From G013214665 sp964649815 (lineage in GTDB: Bacteria; Pseudomonadota; Alphaproteobacteria; Rhodobacterales; Rhodobacteraceae): 64,000 bases of DNA. A model generated the notes under the pieces. That model did not search any database, had not been told where the DNA came from, and saw only the letters and a program-made list of their open reading frames with translations. Position numbers and translations under genes: made by a program. The stretch is from the NCBI GenBank assembly GCA_964649815.1, contig CAZYQC010000004.1, forward strand, positions 1-64,000. Reading direction: 5' to 3'. Positions 61,411 through 64,000 of the stretch are shown piece after piece (the first letter of the stretch is position 1; every line of letters begins with the position of its first letter).

Positions 61411-61698
61411 ATGTCCATCGACGAAAACACAGCCGCCCGCGTGGCCAAGCTGGCGCGGATCAAAGTTGAGCCCGAAGCGCTGCCTGCCTTGGCGTCTGAA
61501 TTCAACACCATTCTGGGTTTTATCGAACAACTGAGCGAAGTGGACGTCGATAATGTAGAGCCGATGACCTCTGTGACGCCGCAACGTCTAAAGCGGCGTG
61601 TGGACACGGTTACAGACGGCGATCAGCAGGACAAAATCCTGTCGAATGCACCGGATGCGCGGGAAGGCTTTTTCGCAGTGCCAAAGGTTGTGGAGTAA
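61411..61698 (+). CDS. gatC: Asp-tRNA(Asn)/Glu-tRNA(Gln) amidotransferase subunit C
   Basis: A 95-residue GatC: N-terminal VAKLARIKVEPEALPALASEFNTILGFIEQL, the VDVDNVEPMTSV motif, then R..DTVTDGD and ending APDAREGFFAVPKVVE, all family-typical. It clamps GatA to GatB in the complex that amidates misacylated Glu-tRNA(Gln) or Asp-tRNA(Asn). Four bp before gatA. Confidence 0.96.
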   Translation: MSIDENTAARVAKLARIKVEPEALPALASEFNTILGFIEQLSEVDVDNVEPMTSVTPQRLKRRVDTVTDGDQQDKILSNAPDAREGFFAVPKVVE

Positions 61699-61701
61699 GA
61701 C

Positions 61702-63189
61702 ATGACAGAGCTGAACTCACTTGGCCTGGCAGAGGCGCGCGACGCACTGCGCAAAGGCGACACGACCAGCGTTGCTTTGACCGAAGCGTGCCTGAGCGCG
61801 ATCGAAGGCGCTGGCGCGTTGAATGCCTTCGTGCATCACACGCCCGAGATTGCCTTGGACCAAGCCAAAGCCGCCGACGCGCGGCTGCAGGCGGGCGATG
61901 CGCCTGCGATGTGTGGTTTGCCGCTGGGCATCAAAGATCTGTTCTGCACCAAAGGCGTGCCGAGTCAGGCCGCAAGTGCCATTCTGAATGGCTTTAAACC
62001 AGAATACGAAAGCACGGTGACGTCCAAGTTGTTCGATGCGGGCGCCGTGATGCTGGGCAAGTTGAACATGGACGAATTTGCGATGGGCTCGTCTAACGAG
62101 ACATCGACCTATGGCAATGTCATCAACCCTTGGCAGCGCAGTGGCGACAGCGCGCCTCTGACGCCGGGGGGCTCATCTGGTGGGTCTGCATCTGCTGTTG
62201 CCGCGGATCTGTGCCTGGCCGCGACCGGGACGGATACGGGCGGTTCCATCCGTCAGCCCGCCGCGTTTACCGGCATCACGGGCATCAAGCCAACCTACGG
62301 GCGGTGTTCGCGCTGGGGGATCGTAGCGTTTGCGTCCTCTCTTGATCAGGCGGGTCCGATGACGAAATCGGTCCGCGATGCGGCCATCATGCTTGAAACC
62401 ATGTGTGGGCATGACCCCAAGGACAGCACCTCTGCCGATCTGGCTGTGCCAAACTTTGAGTCCATGCTGACGGGTGACGTAAAAGGCAAGAAGATCGGTA
62501 TTCCGGCGGAGTACCGGATGGACGGCATGCCGACAGAGATCGAAGCGCTTTGGCAAGAAGGCACCGCAATGCTGCGCGATGCAGGGGCGGAGATTGTCGA
62601 CATCTCGCTGCCGCATACAAAATATGCCTTGCCCGCTTATTACGTGATTGCACCGGCCGAGGCGTCCTCGAACCTCGCGCGGTATGATGGGGTGCGGTAC
62701 GGGCACCGGGCAAAGCTGGACCAGGGCGATGGCATCACAGAGATGTATGAAAAGACCCGCGCCGAAGGTTTCGGCGACGAGGTCAAGCGCCGTGTCATGA
62801 TCGGGACCTATGTTTTGTCGGCTGGTTTTTATGATGCGTATTACAACCGCGCCCGGAAGGTCCGCACCTTGATCAAAAAGGACTTTGAAGATGTCTTTGC
62901 GCAAGGGGTCGACGCGATTTTGACGCCTGCGACGCCCTCAGCAGCCTTTGGGTTGGGAGAGATGGCGGATGCAGACCCCGTGCAGATGTATCTCAATGAC
63001 GTCTTTACCGTGACCGTCAATATGGCTGGGCTGCCGGGGATTTCTGTCCCGGCGGGGCTTGACGCGCAGGGTTTGCCGCTTGGTCTGCAATTGATTGGGC
63101 GCCCGTGGGAGGAAGGGGATTTGCTGAACCTTGCTTACGCGGTGGAAAACGCTGCGGGTTTTGTGGCCAAACCGGCGAAATGGTGGTAA
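61702..63189 (+). CDS. gatA: Asp-tRNA(Asn)/Glu-tRNA(Gln) amidotransferase subunit A
   Basis: A 495-residue amidase-signature protein. The catalytic Ser-cisSer-Lys triad lies in PLGIKDLFCTKG (Lys), TPGGSSGGSASAV and GTDTGGSIRQPA. It releases ammonia from glutamine for tRNA amidation. GatC precedes it and GatB is not in the window, so gatB lies elsewhere or beyond the end. No feature departs from the family. Confidence 0.96.
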   Translation: MTELNSLGLAEARDALRKGDTTSVALTEACLSAIEGAGALNAFVHHTPEIALDQAKAADARLQAGDAPAMCGLPLGIKDLFCTKGVPSQAASAILNGFKPEYESTVTSKLFDAGAVMLGKLNMDEFAMGSSNETSTYGNVINPWQRSGDSAPLTPGGSSGGSASAVAADLCLAATGTDTGGSIRQPAAFTGITGIKPTYGRCSRWGIVAFASSLDQAGPMTKSVRDAAIMLETMCGHDPKDSTSADLAVPNFESMLTGDVKGKKIGIPAEYRMDGMPTEIEALWQEGTAMLRDAGAEIVDISLPHTKYALPAYYVIAPAEASSNLARYDGVRYGHRAKLDQGDGITEMYEKTRAEGFGDEVKRRVMIGTYVLSAGFYDAYYNRARKVRTLIKKDFEDVFAQGVDAILTPATPSAAFGLGEMADADPVQMYLNDVFTVTVNMAGLPGISVPAGLDAQGLPLGLQLIGRPWEEGDLLNLAYAVENAAGFVAKPAKWW

Positions 63190-63226
63190 TTGACGCTCAA
63201 TAACCCTCCGAAAGGGCAGAGCAGAC

Positions 63227-63994
63227 ATGTCACTTCGTATCCTGATCCTTCCGCTCGTGTTCACGGGCCTGGCCGCATGCCAGCCCGCTGTTCCAGACAG
63301 TGGCGCAGGCGTGCTCGACCTCGCACGCGGCATCGGCTTTGAATCGCCTTCTGCGCAAACAGAGCGCGACCGGGCGTTGCTGTCGCCCACATTGCCGCCA
63401 CCAGAACCGGTGACCTCGACGGCGGCCCCGGCGCCGGTCTTTCCGCCTGCGGTGAGTGATCCGGCCCCGACTGAGCAGGTGATTGTTACGCCGACGCCCA
63501 ACACCGAAATAGCCGCTGCGGCGGCGGCGCGTGCGGCCAATTCCGGTGTAGCCCCGGTCGAGGCGAGCCCTGCCAACGCTCCGCCGCCGCTTTTGAACAA
63601 CCCCGGCATCTCGGACGAGCAAGACTTTGACGCGGTCGCGTCCCGTGAAAGCATCGAATCGGACGCAGCCCGGATCGAGGCCAACCGCCAGCAATATCAG
63701 GTGGTTTCGCCCACCGCATTGCCAAGCCGATCCGGCGGGGGGCAAGCCAACATCGTGCAATATGCCCTGCAGACAAGCCATCCGCGCGGCACGCGCCTTT
63801 ATCGCCGCATCGGCCTGAACCGTCAGGCCAAGTTTGAGCGCAATTGCGCCTCTTATGCCTCGGCTGACCTTGCCCAGATTGACTTTCTCGAACGCGGCGG
63901 ACCAACCAGAGACCGCAGAGGCCTTGATCCAGATGGTGATGGATATGCTTGTTCCTGGGATCCAGCGCCGTTTCGTCGGGCTGCCAGCAACTAA
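63227..63994 (+). CDS. Lipoprotein with proline/alanine-rich linker and C-terminal excalibur-like calcium motif
   Basis: A 255-residue lipoprotein with signal SLRILILPLVFTGLAAC (lipobox LAAC). A long low-complexity Pro/Ala/Val segment follows (about residues 45-125), then a C-terminal region where DPDGDGYACSWDP matches the Asp-rich excalibur-type calcium-binding motif, preceded by RGLDP. It is 37 bp after gatA in the same direction but is unlikely to share its function. The linker would let the C-terminal domain extend into the periplasm or outwards. Confidence 0.75.
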   Translation: MSLRILILPLVFTGLAACQPAVPDSGAGVLDLARGIGFESPSAQTERDRALLSPTLPPPEPVTSTAAPAPVFPPAVSDPAPTEQVIVTPTPNTEIAAAAAARAANSGVAPVEASPANAPPPLLNNPGISDEQDFDAVASRESIESDAARIEANRQQYQVVSPTALPSRSGGGQANIVQYALQTSHPRGTRLYRRIGLNRQAKFERNCASYASADLAQIDFLERGGPTRDRRGLDPDGDGYACSWDPAPFRRAASN

Positions 63995-64000
63995 GGCGTG

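Overview
The window looks like a chromosomal stretch of a marine alphaproteobacterium of the Rhodobacterales (Roseobacter group). It is GC-rich and dense in TRAP, BCCT and peptide ABC transporters, FAD- and NAD-dependent dehydrogenases and LacI/LysR control. It also carries a fused TrpE-TrpG, a DUF2927 lipoprotein and a TelA/XpaC operon, as is usual in that group. The assignment rests on gene content only. There is no rRNA, CRISPR array, integrase or recognisable prophage. One tRNA gene, Gly(TCC), is present.

Layout. (1) 1-9839: the 3' part of a GMC oxidoreductase, then a LacI-type repressor diverging across two tandem operators from a sulfonate-type catabolic operon: small membrane protein, TRAP transporter DctP-DctQ-DctM, an HpsN-like histidinol-dehydrogenase-fold enzyme, an SDR and two zinc alcohol dehydrogenases. 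The best reading is uptake of 2,3-dihydroxypropane-1-sulfonate (DHPS) and its oxidation to sulfolactate. (2) 9852-19332: a nitroreductase diverges from an unusual succinate-dehydrogenase-like operon (FeS, two membrane anchors, flavoprotein) followed by a two-subunit class I fumarase/tartrate dehydratase and a VOC protein. A LysR gene, a TSUP exporter and an iron-type alcohol dehydrogenase follow on the other strand. The flavoprotein/fumarase junction carries a local duplication filled with palindromes. (3) 19475-26000: an unknown membrane protein, divergent L-idonate/gluconate dehydrogenases sharing a Gnt-type operator, fused trpE(G), and an FbpA-type iron-binding protein. (4) 26024-32135: proline-racemase family enzyme, BCCT transporter, small secreted protein, and a hydrolase plus TetA-like efflux operon behind two TetR-like operators.

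(5) 32352-38868: tRNA-Gly, an ABC exporter, an acyl-CoA synthetase coupled to an HSL-type esterase, and an aldo/keto reductase. (6) 38966-46726: a peptide ABC transporter operon headed by a CocE-like hydrolase, with an 87-bp tandem repeat upstream. (7) 46744-50700: glycerate kinase, D-aminoacyl-tRNA deacylase, nitroreductase, PLP aminotransferase. (8) 50738-57260: an eight-gene minus-strand operon (short membrane peptide, XpaC, TelA, DUF2927 lipoprotein, SPFH-GYF protein, two b561-like proteins, zinc-ribbon membrane protein) that looks like an uncharacterised envelope-maintenance module. (9) 57391-63994: housekeeping and orphan genes (pseudouridine synthase, TadA, GNAT, UPF0173 hydrolase, CREST/ceramidase-like protein, VOC protein, GatC, GatA, lipoprotein).

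Three runs of exactly 100 N (44033, 46485, 50500) are each flanked by the same 55 bases on both sides. These are unmerged assembly overlaps, not biological repeats: deleting the Ns plus one 55-base copy restores both interrupted genes in frame.
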